Source: Nitrosomonas sp. (lineage in GTDB: Bacteria; Pseudomonadota; Gammaproteobacteria; Burkholderiales; Nitrosomonadaceae). Taken from it: DNA of 32,448 bases. The stretch lies in assembly GCA_008015565.1 (NCBI GenBank), contig SSFV01000093.1:1-32448 (forward strand). The letters are read 5' to 3'. Shown in pieces: positions 10,300 to 19,245 of this stretch (within the stretch, counting starts at the first letter, position 1; each line of letters opens with the position of its first letter). The position numbers and the translations under genes are program-made. A model generated the notes under the pieces. The model saw nothing but the letters and a program-made list of their open reading frames with translations. It had not been told where the DNA came from and searched no databases.

Positions 10300-10410
10300 G
10301 TTTTATTCGGTGCAAATCAATAAAAATTTTAATCTAAGAAGCAGGAAACTAATAGTCTCAGCATCTTGCATATATTTAAACGTTTAATATTTTCTTATCA
10401 GCTACAAATC

Positions 10411-11865
10411 ATGTTTAATGCCAGTCTCAAGCAATTAGCAGCAGAACTTGCCGGAAAAAAATTCTCTAGTGCCGAGCTGACAACAGAATTCCTTAAGCGT
10501 ATCAAAGCACTTAATCCTGAATACAATGCCTTTATCACAATCAATGAAGAAGCCAGTCTTGCCCAGGCGCACATCGCCGATGACATGATTTCTAAAGGAC
10601 TAAACGGTCCATTGACGGGCATCCCTATTGCGCAAAAAGATATATTTTGTACCAAAGGCTGGCTGACTACGTGCGGTTCAAAAATGCTGTCAAACTTCGT
10701 GTCGCCCTATGACGCCGGCGTGATCGAACGCTTCAATCAGGCCGGTGCCGTGAATATCGGAAAGACTAACATGGATGAATTTGCCATGGGTTCAAGTAAT
10801 GAAACATCTTTTTATGGACCCGTAAAAAATCCCTGGGATCATGCAGCTGTACCTGGCGGTAGTTCAGGTGGCGCGGCCTGTGCGGTAGCGGCACGGCTGG
10901 CACCTGCTGCTACTGGTACCGATACCGGAGGCTCCATCCGCCAACCGGCGGCGCTATGCGGTATTTCAGGGATCAAACCGACGTATGGCTTGGTGTCACG
11001 CTATGGCATGATCGCTTTTGCTTCCAGCCTCGATCAGGGCGGACCCATGGCTAGATCTGCAGAGGATTTGGCGCTATTGCTAAATACTATGGTCGGATTC
11101 GATCCTCGTGATTCTACGAGCTTGTCGCGCGAACGAGAAGATTATGCGCGTGACCTGCAACAACCTTTAGCAGGCTTGCGCATCGGATTACCTAAGGAAT
11201 ATTTTGCCGAAGGCATGAGCAAGGATGTTGAAGTGGCTGTCGGCAATGCTTTAGATGAATACCGCAAATTGGGCGCAACAACAATAGACATTGCCTTACC
11301 GAACACACCGTTATCCATTCCCGTGTATTATGTGCTGGCTCCTGCCGAAGCATCGAGTAATTTGTCCCGTTACGATGGCGTGCGTTATGGACATCGCGCC
11401 CAATCGTATAGCGATCTGGGTGATATGTACCGTAGAACGCGTGCCGAAGGCTTCGGCGCGGAGGTGAAGCGGCGCATTTTAATTGGTACTTATGTGTTAT
11501 CGCATGGTTATTATGATGCGTATTACATTAAGGCGCAGAAATTGCGTCGCTTGATTGCACAGGATTTTATGAAGGCTTATCAACAGTGTGACATCATTAT
11601 GGGACCGACGACACCTACCGTTGCATTTAATATAGGGGAAAAAAGCGGTGATCCGATTCAGATGTATTTATCCGACATCTACACCAGCGCGGCAAATCTG
11701 ACAGGATTACCCGCCATGTCGATTCCTGCAGGTTTTGGCAATAAAAACCGGCCGGTCGGTTTACATATCATTGGTAATTATTTCAAAGAAGCGCAAATGC
11801 TCAATATCGCACACCAGTATCAACAGGTGACGGATTGGCATTTGAAATCACCTTTTAATCAATAA
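10411..11865 (+). CDS. gatA: GatA, Asp/Glu-tRNA amidotransferase subunit A (amidase)
   Basis: A 484-residue amidase-signature enzyme that releases ammonia from glutamine for transamidation. The Ser-cisSer-Lys catalytic triad is present as K76 (IAQKDIF), S151 (GGSSGGAA) and S175 ([10 protein letters not shown]); the spacing of 75 and 24 residues equals that recalled for Staphylococcus aureus GatA. I chose the ATG at 10411 (MFNASLKQ). A TTG at 10366 would add 15 residues ([15 protein letters not shown]) not usual for the family. Neither start has a good ribosome binding site. It lies between gatC and gatB on the same strand. Confidence 0.96.
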   Translation: MFNASLKQLAAELAGKKFSSAELTTEFLKRIKALNPEYNAFITINEEASLAQAHIADDMISKGLNGPLTGIPIAQKDIFCTKGWLTTCGSKMLSNFVSPYDAGVIERFNQAGAVNIGKTNMDEFAMGSSNETSFYGPVKNPWDHAAVPGGSSGGAACAVAARLAPAATGTDTGGSIRQPAALCGISGIKPTYGLVSRYGMIAFASSLDQGGPMARSAEDLALLLNTMVGFDPRDSTSLSREREDYARDLQQPLAGLRIGLPKEYFAEGMSKDVEVAVGNALDEYRKLGATTIDIALPNTPLSIPVYYVLAPAEASSNLSRYDGVRYGHRAQSYSDLGDMYRRTRAEGFGAEVKRRILIGTYVLSHGYYDAYYIKAQKLRRLIAQDFMKAYQQCDIIMGPTTPTVAFNIGEKSGDPIQMYLSDIYTSAANLTGLPAMSIPAGFGNKNRPVGLHIIGNYFKEAQMLNIAHQYQQVTDWHLKSPFNQ

Positions 11866-11905
11866 GTTATATTTTTAACACTTCAATTTTGCTGGAAATG
11901 TAATC

Positions 11906-13345
11906 ATGCAGTGGGAAATTGTCATCGGCTTGGAAGTCCATACACAGCTTTCGACGCAATCCAAAATTTTTTCGGGCGCATCGACCGCCTATGGTGCAGC
12001 ACCAAACACTCAGGCGTGCGTAATCGATCTGGCATTGCCGGGAGTATTGCCAGTTTTAAATAAAGGAGCGGTGGAGCGAGCGATTAAATTCGGATTAGCA
12101 GTTGGTGCAAAAATCAACTCACCATCAATTTTTGCGCGTAAGAATTATTTCTATCCGGATCTGCCAAAAGGTTATCAAATTAGTCAATATGAATTACCCA
12201 TAGTGCAAGGCGGCAGTATTCAGATTCAAGTGGACGGTATGGAAAAGAATATCCGCCTTACGCGCGCCCATTTGGAAGAGGATGCCGGAAAGTCACTGCA
12301 CGAGGATTTTCATGGCATGAGCGGCATTGATCTGAATCGGGCGGGCACGCCACTACTGGAAATTGTCTCCGAGCCGGATATGCGCAGCAGCGCAGAAGCC
12401 GTAGCGTATGCGAAAACCTTGCATGTATTGGTACGCTGGATCGGTATTTGCGATGGCAATATGCAAGAAGGTTCATTTCGCTGCGATGCCAATGTATCCG
12501 TACGTCATCCCGGCACAGAAAAATTCGGTACACGTTGTGAAATTAAAAACTTGAATTCGTTTCGTTTTCTTGAGAAGGCCATTGATTACGAAGCGAGACG
12601 GCAGATCGAAATCCTTGAAGACGGCGGTTCCGTTCGCCAAGAAACCCGTCTCTATGATGCCAATAAAGACGAAACGCGTACTATGCGTACCAAAGAAGAC
12701 GCCAATGATTATCGCTATTTTCCCGATCCGGATTTATTGCCACTTGAAATCCCACCGGGCTGGGTTGACCAGATTATGTTATCCATGCCTGAATTACCGC
12801 AAGTAAGAAGAAACCGCTATGTCTCCGGTTTTTCCTTATCGGCTTATGACGCTTCTGTGCTGACAAGCTCACGCGAAATGGCCGATTATTTTGAAGCGGT
12901 TGTAAAAAAACTGCCCGCCCAAGTCAAATTGTGCGCCAATTGGATAATGGGTGAAATTAGCGGACAATTGAATAAAGATTCAATTGAAATTTCCGCTTGC
13001 CCAATCAATCCTGATCAATTCGCATTATTGCTGATGCGTATCAGCGATGACACGATTTCCAGCAAAGCCGCAAAGGCGGTTTTTGAAAGTATGTGGCGAG
13101 GGGAATTGGAAAAAGATGCCGATGCCATTATTGAGGCTAAAGGATTGAAGCAAATTTCTGATGACGGTGCCATTGAGCAGTTGGTGGATCAAGTATTGGC
13201 GGCCAATGCGCAGTTAGTGACTGATTATCGTAACGGCAAGGAAAAAGCTTTTAATGCCTTGATCGGTCAGATTATGAAAGCAACCCAAGGCAAGGCCAAT
13301 CCTGCTCAGGTCAACGCCCTATTGAAGAAAAAACTTAATGGATAA
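11906..13345 (+). CDS. gatB: GatB, Asp/Glu-tRNA amidotransferase subunit B
   Basis: A 479-residue GatB. It begins [15 protein letters not shown], has the catalytic cradle with [16 protein letters not shown] and HLEEDAGKS, the [12 protein letters not shown] segment, the [14 protein letters not shown] stretch and the [12 protein letters not shown] motif, and ends with the YqeY-like tRNA-binding tail (about 330-479). It phosphorylates and amidates the tRNA-bound acidic amino acid. It is 40 bases downstream of gatA. It converges on the Ig-like gene, and the 45-base gap between them shows no clear terminator. Confidence 0.97.
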   Translation: MQWEIVIGLEVHTQLSTQSKIFSGASTAYGAAPNTQACVIDLALPGVLPVLNKGAVERAIKFGLAVGAKINSPSIFARKNYFYPDLPKGYQISQYELPIVQGGSIQIQVDGMEKNIRLTRAHLEEDAGKSLHEDFHGMSGIDLNRAGTPLLEIVSEPDMRSSAEAVAYAKTLHVLVRWIGICDGNMQEGSFRCDANVSVRHPGTEKFGTRCEIKNLNSFRFLEKAIDYEARRQIEILEDGGSVRQETRLYDANKDETRTMRTKEDANDYRYFPDPDLLPLEIPPGWVDQIMLSMPELPQVRRNRYVSGFSLSAYDASVLTSSREMADYFEAVVKKLPAQVKLCANWIMGEISGQLNKDSIEISACPINPDQFALLLMRISDDTISSKAAKAVFESMWRGELEKDADAIIEAKGLKQISDDGAIEQLVDQVLAANAQLVTDYRNGKEKAFNALIGQIMKATQGKANPAQVNALLKKKLNG

Positions 13346-13390
13346 ATTGAGTGCAACGACTTGGTTTAACCAGGACTTTGCAGAGCTTCC

Positions 13391-14404
13391 TTAAAATCCC
13401 GCAGATATTGCAAATGGCATAAAATCATCGGTTGTACCGACCCAAATGATCTCACCGGTACCATTTGCGCCACCATCATAAAAATAAATATTGCCATTTT
13501 GCTCGCCGACCGCATTCCCATTGCCATATAGCCTGGCGTAGTATCCAAAGACATCGAAAGATTCTACGTGATCAGGAAGTAAATCTGAGAAGTGGCTTTC
13601 ACCCCAGTTAAAAATTCTATCAATGGGATTGGGTGTTGTGGCGATGGTAGTAAAACTATATGACTTTATTTCCGGGTTGCTATTGCCTGCCAAATCTTTA
13701 ATTACCCCGGAATTTAATGTAACGAAGTAGTGCGTGTTGTTTGCCAAATCTTTCGCGGGGTTAATAGTGAGAGTTTGGCCCAGAATGGTTAAATTACCGC
13801 TAAATGCCGGGTCGAATGTTTCAATCATTATGTTTGAAGCTGTTTTGAGGATGATTTGTCCCGCACCACGCTGGATGGCTTCATTGAATGTCAAGACGAT
13901 ATTACTATCAAGCGCAATATCAATTGCCGCATTCGCCGGGCTGAAGGCAGTGACTATCGGATCCGATGCAGTGGTTAAAGGTGGTATCGTATCCAGATCT
14001 TCGTACACGACAACCGAAGCAGATTTGCTGTCAGGGGTAAATCCTTGGCGCCATGACGCATCAAGGTAAAAAGTGCCGTCATAGGGTGCTATAAATTCAA
14101 TATGATCACTGCCATTGGGTTCGCTGGTGTCATCTGCCGCAATGACTTTGCCTTGATCGTCGAAAAGCAGCAAAGTATAAGGATCAAAAAAGCTTTTGCT
14201 AAATATATCGTAAGTTGCGCCCGCAGTACCCGTGAAAGCGAATATATCTTGAGAATCCGGGTGGTTTACTCCCGTTAAAAAAAATGCCTCAAAGTCCCAC
14301 GTGAGTATCTCGCCGAATCCATCAATTGACGGTACAAACTGCCTAAATATGAGGTCAGTCGCCAAAGCGGTTTGATCGGGTGAAAGATTGGAAAAATAAT
14401 TCAT
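13391..14404 (-). CDS. Ig-like domain protein with N-terminal PPC-like domain
   Basis: A 337-residue acidic protein, probably extracellular. Residues 45-133 resemble a bacterial pre-peptidase C-terminal (PPC) beta-sandwich (DIFAFTGTAGATYDI, YTLLLFDDQG, DGTFYLDAS). Residues 149-252 form an Ig-like module of the Big_5/SwmB kind (PIVTAFSPANAAID, LTFNEAIQRGAGQI, YFVTLNSGVIKDLAGN). The last 75 residues (RIFNWGE, YARLYGNGNAVG, NGNIYFYDGG, VGTTDDFMP) resemble a tail domain I associate with Nitrosomonas Ig-like proteins; this is recalled, not searched. There is no Sec signal or RTX repeat, so the export route is unclear; type I secretion by an uncleaved C-terminal signal is one possibility. It may share a transcript with the small ORFs at 14449-14839. 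Ligand and role are unknown. Confidence 0.85.
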   Translation of the reverse strand: MNYFSNLSPDQTALATDLIFRQFVPSIDGFGEILTWDFEAFFLTGVNHPDSQDIFAFTGTAGATYDIFSKSFFDPYTLLLFDDQGKVIAADDTSEPNGSDHIEFIAPYDGTFYLDASWRQGFTPDSKSASVVVYEDLDTIPPLTTASDPIVTAFSPANAAIDIALDSNIVLTFNEAIQRGAGQIILKTASNIMIETFDPAFSGNLTILGQTLTINPAKDLANNTHYFVTLNSGVIKDLAGNSNPEIKSYSFTTIATTPNPIDRIFNWGESHFSDLLPDHVESFDVFGYYARLYGNGNAVGEQNGNIYFYDGGANGTGEIIWVGTTDDFMPFAISAGF

Positions 14405-14448
14405 CGCTTAAAAATTATCACTCATTACATTTTCAGCATGGCGGGTAG

Positions 14449-14529
14449 TCAAAGCAATCTACTAATCTCCCGGCAAAATTCGGAATAAGTAGCTACTTCG
14501 ACGATTTGTTGCTCAGTTAAGCTCGGCAA
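14449..14529 (-). CDS. Candidate 26-residue ORF with TTG start
   Basis: A TTG at 14529-14527 is preceded on the minus strand by AAGGTG six bases away, a reasonable ribosome binding site. The frame encodes 26 residues, MPSLTEQQIVEVATYSEFCR and six more, then TGA. It lies 22 bases after the small acidic gene and 44 bases before the Ig-like gene, all on one strand. The LTEQQIVE start resembles a C-terminal helix of larger proteins, so this could be a remnant rather than a gene. Confidence 0.25.
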   Translation of the reverse strand: MPSLTEQQIVEVATYSEFCREISRLL

Positions 14530-14551
14530 TTAATTCACCTTACAGCTTGGA

Positions 14552-14839
14552 CTACTCGCTTTCATTCCTAATGTAATTCTTTCTATATAAATCAGCAAGC
14601 CAATCGTCACTTTCATCGCACAATTCTTCAAATGCATCCCACGCGTCATAGCCCGCATCGTTGTTCGCAACGTTCAAGGCAGTTTTGCCTAACAAGGTTT
14701 CGAAATCAACTTCGGCATTGGCAGCATCATTTTCAGCAAGTCCCGAAATAATATCATTACAGCTTTGTTCGTAAATTGTATCGATGCCATTCAAGTCCGG
14801 CAATTTCCAATGATTGCCACTGATTTTTGCTATAGCCAT
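14552..14839 (-). CDS. Small acidic hypothetical protein (95 aa)
   Basis: The start was set at the ATG at 14839-14837, because a perfect GGAGG lies eight bases upstream (CCTCC on the given strand at about 14848-14852). A longer frame from 14887 would run through that site. The product begins MAIAKISGNHWKLPDLNGID and is rich in Asp, Glu, Asn and Ala, with a strongly acidic tail (FEELCDESDDWLADLY). There is no signal peptide or membrane segment. I do not recognise a family. It precedes the Ig-like gene on the same strand with a tiny ORF between, so it may be a partner or regulator of that protein, but this is conjecture. Confidence 0.6.
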   Translation of the reverse strand: MAIAKISGNHWKLPDLNGIDTIYEQSCNDIISGLAENDAANAEVDFETLLGKTALNVANNDAGYDAWDAFEELCDESDDWLADLYRKNYIRNESE

Positions 14840-15118
14840 TTCATTTACCTCCGTCGCAAAAATTATGTTTAAAAAAACTACACACATAAGTTAGCGCTAA
14901 TAAAACAAGAAAGCTGTGAGTAATCTCACAATATGACCGATGGCATTAAATTTTCACAACGTGTATTCAACTGATTAGCAGGGAATTTCTGAGTTTAATA
15001 TTCGGATCTAATTTGCTTAAGTGTTTCATTCAGTTGTTGTTCATCGCCCGCAGAATAGGCTTACAGTATTGGCAATTTTTTCGCGATAGCTTGGAAAATT
15101 GGTGAAGGAGATGCAAAG

Positions 15119-15979
15119 ATGAACTTTACGGGCGATAAACTAAGCTTTGGCATAACGTATGAGATGTGCTTAAAAATATATCAAGCGCTTAGTGCTTTTT
15201 CTGTCGGCTTATTGAATAAAAAAATTGTGCAACTGTCCTTGTTTGTAATCGTGTTTTTACTGGCAGGTTGTAAAACAGTACCGATATATGATAGGAGTTT
15301 TGCTGAAAGAGGAGGGTTCTGGGAACAAGGTGAAAACTCGAGTACACGTTTCCATCATACTTCTTTCACTGATAAAGCCGTCATTGGACGCATGTACGCT
15401 GTTGGCAGAAGCACGCTACTCAACCGCAATCAAGTTAAAAATTCTTCAGAAATAAAAAATCACGCATTTGTCATAACCGGCCCCGAAAGCAGTGCTCGTA
15501 TAGAATTCAAATCGTTTGATTCGACTTGTATAGTTCGCATTAAAGAATTTAATTTTGGCAATGCTTATTCAGACTCTTCAGATTGTCTGCACATAATTGA
15601 TACTTTGCATGCCACGATACAAGCTAAGAATGCAATACTTCAGATAAAAGTCGCCTCAAACCAGACTGAAGTTACCGTAATTAGCGGTGTGATAAAAATC
15701 GCACTGCGAGCTAATTTAACTTACTCGATTGATGCAAGAGAAGATCAGGAAATAACGATTGTTCGTGATGCAATCAACCGCCCTCGCGCACTGGAGCCGG
15801 ATGAAATTTGGCGGCGTATTGCATGGAGAGATGACTATCAATTCTATAAGTCAGCAATAGACTGGAGTAAAGTCATAGCGATTGCTGTTACGGGCGCAAT
15901 CATTGTTGCGGTAATATTGTTAGGGCGGTCAAGTGGCAGAGGGGCAGGCGGATTTTCTCGAAGTCACCGCTGGAGATAA
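15119..15979 (+). CDS. FecR-like lipoprotein with C-terminal membrane segment
   Basis: A 286-residue protein whose start has a good AAGGAG eight bases upstream. A hydrophobic segment ends in LLAGC (Cys51), a good lipobox, though the n-region of about 38 residues is long; an ATG at codon 16 would give a more usual signal peptide but lacks the ribosome binding site. Residues about 110-210 look like a FecR-type beta domain (HAFVITGPESSARIEF, ATIQAKNAILQIK, VTVISGVIKI). A second hydrophobic helix at about 251-269 is followed by a Gly/Arg-rich tail (GRSSGRGAGGFSRSHRWR). FecR domains sense or anchor at the envelope, often with sigma factors or peptidoglycan, but no sigma factor or TonB receptor is adjacent. 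The combination of lipid anchor, C-terminal helix and basic tail is unusual. Confidence 0.65.
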   Translation: MNFTGDKLSFGITYEMCLKIYQALSAFSVGLLNKKIVQLSLFVIVFLLAGCKTVPIYDRSFAERGGFWEQGENSSTRFHHTSFTDKAVIGRMYAVGRSTLLNRNQVKNSSEIKNHAFVITGPESSARIEFKSFDSTCIVRIKEFNFGNAYSDSSDCLHIIDTLHATIQAKNAILQIKVASNQTEVTVISGVIKIALRANLTYSIDAREDQEITIVRDAINRPRALEPDEIWRRIAWRDDYQFYKSAIDWSKVIAIAVTGAIIVAVILLGRSSGRGAGGFSRSHRWR

Positions 15980-16010
15980 TCATTGGTAGATTATTGATTG
16001 TACCAGTGGT

Positions 16011-16050
16011 TTCAGATTTTTTTGCTCAGTTCATATTGAAAAAATCTGAA
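16011..16050. repeat. 12-bp perfect inverted repeat (hairpin) just upstream of a small ORF
   Basis: TTCAGATTTTTT (16011-16022) and AAAAAATCTGAA (16039-16050) are perfect complements with a 16-base spacer. No T tract follows on either strand, so it is not a standard terminator of the FecR-like gene. The right arm abuts the GGGA that could serve as ribosome binding site of the 37-residue ORF at 16059, so the hairpin could affect its translation. Confidence 0.6.
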
Positions 16051-16058
16051 GGGAAAAT

Positions 16059-16172
16059 ATGAATTTGACTTATACCTTCTATCAACTAATTCTGAACGAT
16101 GTTTTGTTTTGTGAAAGCTACTCCGGTTCCAGCGTTACTCAAATTCTTGAAATTGCCTACGAAGCGGAGTAG
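16059..16172 (+). CDS. Candidate 37-residue small ORF
   Basis: ATG at 16059 is preceded by AGGGA about five to six bases upstream. The product begins MNLTYTFYQLILNDVLFCES and ends VTQILEIAYEAE. It has no signal peptide and no recognised family. The last part lies within an 8-bp inverted repeat (CTACTCCG 16118-16125, CGGAGTAG 16165-16172) whose right arm contains the stop codon. It is 79 bases downstream of the FecR-like gene on the same strand. Confidence 0.35.
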   Translation: MNLTYTFYQLILNDVLFCESYSGSSVTQILEIAYEAE

Positions 16173-16191
16173 TGATAGGTCTGACTACCGC

Positions 16192-16389
16192 TTAATTACT
16201 TTTGTTGATTTCATCGCATTTATCTAAGAATGCTTGCCGTGCAGGTTCGTTATTTTTGAACTCAATTAGCGATTTTTCCATTCCTCTACCTGAACAATTG
16301 ACTGAATTAGCTTCAGGAAGATCGCCACCACAACCAAATAAAGTAGTGCTAAGCGCAATAACGCCGACAACATTATAGTTAACCTTCAT
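16192..16389 (-). CDS. Small lipoprotein, 65 aa
   Basis: A short protein with Lys at residue 2, a hydrophobic core VVGVIALSTTLFGC and a lipobox-like LFGC (Cys20), followed by a Gly-Gly-Asp and about 42 hydrophilic residues with two further cysteines (VNCSGRG, LDKCDEINKSN) that could pair in the periplasm. Asp at +4 would not itself block sorting to the outer membrane. A GAGG about ten bases upstream supports the start. I do not recognise the family; such small lipoproteins are often strain-specific. It converges on the small ORF at 16059. Confidence 0.6.
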   Translation of the reverse strand: MKVNYNVVGVIALSTTLFGCGGDLPEANSVNCSGRGMEKSLIEFKNNEPARQAFLDKCDEINKSN

Positions 16390-16900
16390 TTACAATTTTC
16401 CTCTATAAAAATTCATTATGGCTTAAATAGTGCGTTGATAAACTTTCCAGAACATCCGATATAAGGTAAGGCAAAAACAAAAAAGGGCACAGTAACTTCA
16501 TAGATAAGTGAGCATTTTTTTAAGCTGTTTTTAATACCGCAACAGTAACACAGTTAGTTTTTCAACAACAACACTTGTATATGATACTTTTCATTTCAAA
16601 ATTACTCGGCTTTGATCCCGCCATCCGATCCAGACCCCCGATTCTACCCGAATTCTTACAAACTATGTCTTTTACTTTTCTTTCAAACAGAGTAGGGCAC
16701 TCACGTGAAATGTTGATTTGCTTTGGAGAGCCTATGTTGATTACGTTTATGCTAGATATGTTTTTTTGTATACGTCGTGATTGCACGGTTAAAAAACGAA
16801 CCAAACTATGCTAATCTGGACTCAAGTCTGTATACTTTATAAGAATCTGATCATATCTTTGCCGATTGCAAGCAGTATCTAAACCATCTGGAGTGAGTCA
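16390..16900. other. Gene-poor AT-rich region upstream of sdhB
   Basis: The 511 bases hold two overlapping, opposite short frames (16562-16804 minus, 16575-16814 plus), neither with a ribosome binding site or recognisable product; I reject both. A promoter for sdhB should lie near its right end; TATACT at 16831-16836 is a possible -10 without a convincing -35. A good GGAG lies eight to nine bases before the sdhB ATG. There is no sdhA, sdhC or sdhD remnant that I can see. Confidence 0.5.
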
Positions 16901-17596
16901 ATGAAATTTTCTATTTACCGCTATGATCCTGATAAAGATGAAAAGCCATACATGAAGGATTATGACGTGCAATTGGCCGTTACTGATAAGATGTTACTGG
17001 ATGCTTTGCTGCGCATAAAGTCAATGGATGATAGTTTAAGTTTGCGCCGTTCTTGCCGCGAAGGCGTATGCGGATCAGATGCGATGAATATAAATGGACG
17101 AAATGGACTGGCATGCATCACGCCAATCAGTAGTCTTAACGAACCGATAACAATACGTCCTTTGCCCGGTTTGCCGGTAATCCGGGATTTGGTAGTTGAT
17201 ATGACCCAATTTTTTCAGCAATATCATTCCATCAAGCCCTATCTGATTAATAATGATCCACCTCCTGAGACAGAGCGATTGCAATCACCTGAAGACCGGG
17301 CAGCACTGGATGGCGTTTACGAATGCATACTTTGTGCGTGTTGTACGACCTCTTGCCCATCATTTTGGTGGAATCCCGATAAATTTGTAGGGCCTGCTGG
17401 ATTGTTGCAAGCTTATCGTTTTCTCGCTGATAGTCGTGATCAAGCAACGGCGGAGAGATTGGATAATCTGGAAGATCCTTACCGTCTGTTCCGCTGTCAT
17501 TCCATTATGAATTGTGTCGATGCATGTCCTAAAAGCTTGAATCCTACCAAGGCAATCGGCAAGATCAAGGATATGATGATCAAAAGAATGGTATGA
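16901..17596 (+). CDS. sdhB: SdhB, succinate dehydrogenase iron-sulfur subunit
   Basis: A 231-residue electron-transfer subunit of complex II. The [2Fe-2S] site is SCREGVCGSD with Cys52, Cys57 and the fourth ligand Cys72; Asp60 replaces the third Cys, as in Escherichia coli SdhB. The [4Fe-4S] ligands are Cys142, Cys145, Cys148 and Cys209, and the [3Fe-4S] ligands are Cys152, Cys199 and Cys205. Length is normal. It overlaps sdhE by four bases and heads the run sdhB-sdhE-gltA-sucA-sucB. The catalytic subunit sdhA and the membrane anchors sdhC and sdhD, normally just upstream, are not in the window. Confidence 0.97.
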   Translation: MKFSIYRYDPDKDEKPYMKDYDVQLAVTDKMLLDALLRIKSMDDSLSLRRSCREGVCGSDAMNINGRNGLACITPISSLNEPITIRPLPGLPVIRDLVVDMTQFFQQYHSIKPYLINNDPPPETERLQSPEDRAALDGVYECILCACCTTSCPSFWWNPDKFVGPAGLLQAYRFLADSRDQATAERLDNLEDPYRLFRCHSIMNCVDACPKSLNPTKAIGKIKDMMIKRMV

Positions 17597-17826
17597 AAGA
17601 ATTTGAGCGTGCCCGTTGGCGCTGCCGGCGAGGGTTGCTCGAGTTGGATATTATTTTGCAGCGTTTTATGGATCGCTACTATATGCAGTTGGACGATGAA
17701 GGGTTACAACAATTTGAACGCTTGTTGGCTCTGGCGGATAATGATTTATGGGATCAGATCACTGCACGGCAAGACAGCAATGATAGTGATGTGCAGCAAG
17801 TTCTGGAATTACTCAGAAAAAGTTAG
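17593..17826 (+). CDS. sdhE: SdhE, FAD assembly factor for succinate dehydrogenase
   Basis: A 77-residue helical protein with the RGxxE motif (RRGLLELD, about residues 12-19) that is essential for helping attach FAD to the flavoprotein subunit SdhA. YMQLDDEGLQQFERLLALAD and DNDLWDQI are typical of the family. The ATG overlaps the sdhB stop (ATGA), implying coupled translation. Its target SdhA is not encoded nearby. Confidence 0.95.
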   Translation: MKEFERARWRCRRGLLELDIILQRFMDRYYMQLDDEGLQQFERLLALADNDLWDQITARQDSNDSDVQQVLELLRKS

Positions 17827-17906
17827 TTTCTAATGATATTTTTAAAACTGTTGGGTTTTATAATCGCGCATACCGATTAATTGTAAGTAATCTGTGGAGA
17901 AGTTAA

Positions 17907-19208
17907 ATGGCACAAAAAGGCATAGCAACTTTAAATCTCAATGATGGTAGTGCACCCATCGAATTACCGGTTTTAACTGGAACGATGGGACCAGATGTAA
18001 TTGATATTCGCACGCTGCATGCAAAAAGTGGCTTATTTACTTACGATCCAGGCTATTTGTCAACCGCCAGCAATAGTTCAACCATCACCTTTATCGATGG
18101 CGATAAAGGGATTCTGCTTTACCGGGGCTATCCTATCGAACAGCTTGCAACCCATTGTGATTTCATCGATGTGTGTCATTTGCTGATGAAAGGCGAGTTA
18201 CCTAATGCAGAACAAAAAAGAGAGTTTGACAGTGCCGTGAAGAATCATTCGATGTTGCACGAACAACTTGTCCGGTTTTATAGCGGCTTCCGGCGGGATG
18301 CGCATCCAATGGCGGTGATGGTTGGTGTGGTAGGCGCTTTATCGGCTTTCTATCATGAAGCTTTGGATATTACCGATCCGGAATACCGGGAACAGTCGGC
18401 GTACCGATTAATTGCAAAATTACCCACCATTGCCGCTATGGCTTATAAATATAATATTGGCCAACCTTTTATCTATCCGCAGAACCGCCTAAGTTATGCT
18501 GAAAATTTTCTGCATATGATGTTTGCGGTACCGACTGAAGAATATCAAGTGAATCCAGTGATTGTTCGCGCACTGGATCGGATTTTGATCTTGCATGCCG
18601 ATCATGAACAAAATGCTTCGACCTCGACAGTGCGTTTGGTCGGTTCAAGCGGCGCAAATCCGTTTGCCTGTGTTTCGTCCGGTATTTCCTGTTTATGGGG
18701 CCCAGCACATGGCGGCGCAAATGAGGCCTGTTTGAATATGTTGGAAGAGATCGGCGATGTATCACGTATTGATGAATACATTGAACGGGTTAAAGATAAA
18801 AACAGTAACTACCGCTTGATGGGATTCGGTCACCGCGTTTACAAAAACTTCGATCCACGCGCTAAATTAATGCGCGAAACCTGTCACGAAGTTTTGGATG
18901 AACTGGGCCTGCAAAACGATCGTTTATTCAAGCTGGCATTGCAATTAGAGAAAATTGCGTTGGAAGACGATTATTTTATTTCCAGAAAACTCTATCCTAA
19001 TGTCGATTTTTATTCCGGAATTGTTCAACGGGCACTAGGGATACCCACAAAAATGTTTACCGCAATTTTTGCGATGGCGCGAACAGTCGGCTGGGTGGCT
19101 CAATGGAGCGAGATGGTCTCTGATCCATCACACAAGATTGGTCGCCCGCGCCAATTGTATACCGGTACAACGATGCGAGACATACCCGGGTCGTATTCCA
19201 AAAAATAG
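17907..19208 (+). CDS. gltA: Type II citrate synthase
   Basis: A 433-residue citrate synthase, which condenses acetyl-CoA with oxaloacetate. [20 protein letters not shown] includes His233, [10 protein letters not shown] includes catalytic His268, [18 protein letters not shown] includes His309, and DFYSG gives the catalytic Asp near 366; all are offset by four from the E. coli enzyme. Length and the N-terminal beta domain fit the hexameric, NADH-sensitive type common in Gram-negative bacteria. GGAGA lies upstream of the ATG. It is 80 bases downstream of sdhE. Confidence 0.98.
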   Translation: MAQKGIATLNLNDGSAPIELPVLTGTMGPDVIDIRTLHAKSGLFTYDPGYLSTASNSSTITFIDGDKGILLYRGYPIEQLATHCDFIDVCHLLMKGELPNAEQKREFDSAVKNHSMLHEQLVRFYSGFRRDAHPMAVMVGVVGALSAFYHEALDITDPEYREQSAYRLIAKLPTIAAMAYKYNIGQPFIYPQNRLSYAENFLHMMFAVPTEEYQVNPVIVRALDRILILHADHEQNASTSTVRLVGSSGANPFACVSSGISCLWGPAHGGANEACLNMLEEIGDVSRIDEYIERVKDKNSNYRLMGFGHRVYKNFDPRAKLMRETCHEVLDELGLQNDRLFKLALQLEKIALEDDYFISRKLYPNVDFYSGIVQRALGIPTKMFTAIFAMARTVGWVAQWSEMVSDPSHKIGRPRQLYTGTTMRDIPGSYSKK

Positions 19209-19245
19209 TTTTAGAGACACCCTTTCTTTTTAAGACTGCCTATTT

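Noticed and set aside
10366-10410. Extended GatA N-terminus from a TTG
   Set aside because: The added residues are not typical of GatA, and the catalytic spacing and length fit the ATG at 10411.
14840-14887. Longer start for the small acidic protein
   Set aside because: The extension would cover the perfect GGAGG that serves the ATG at 14839.
16562-16814. Two opposite overlapping ORFs of about 80 codons upstream of sdhB
   Set aside because: Neither has a ribosome binding site, domain or sensible composition, and they overlap each other almost completely.
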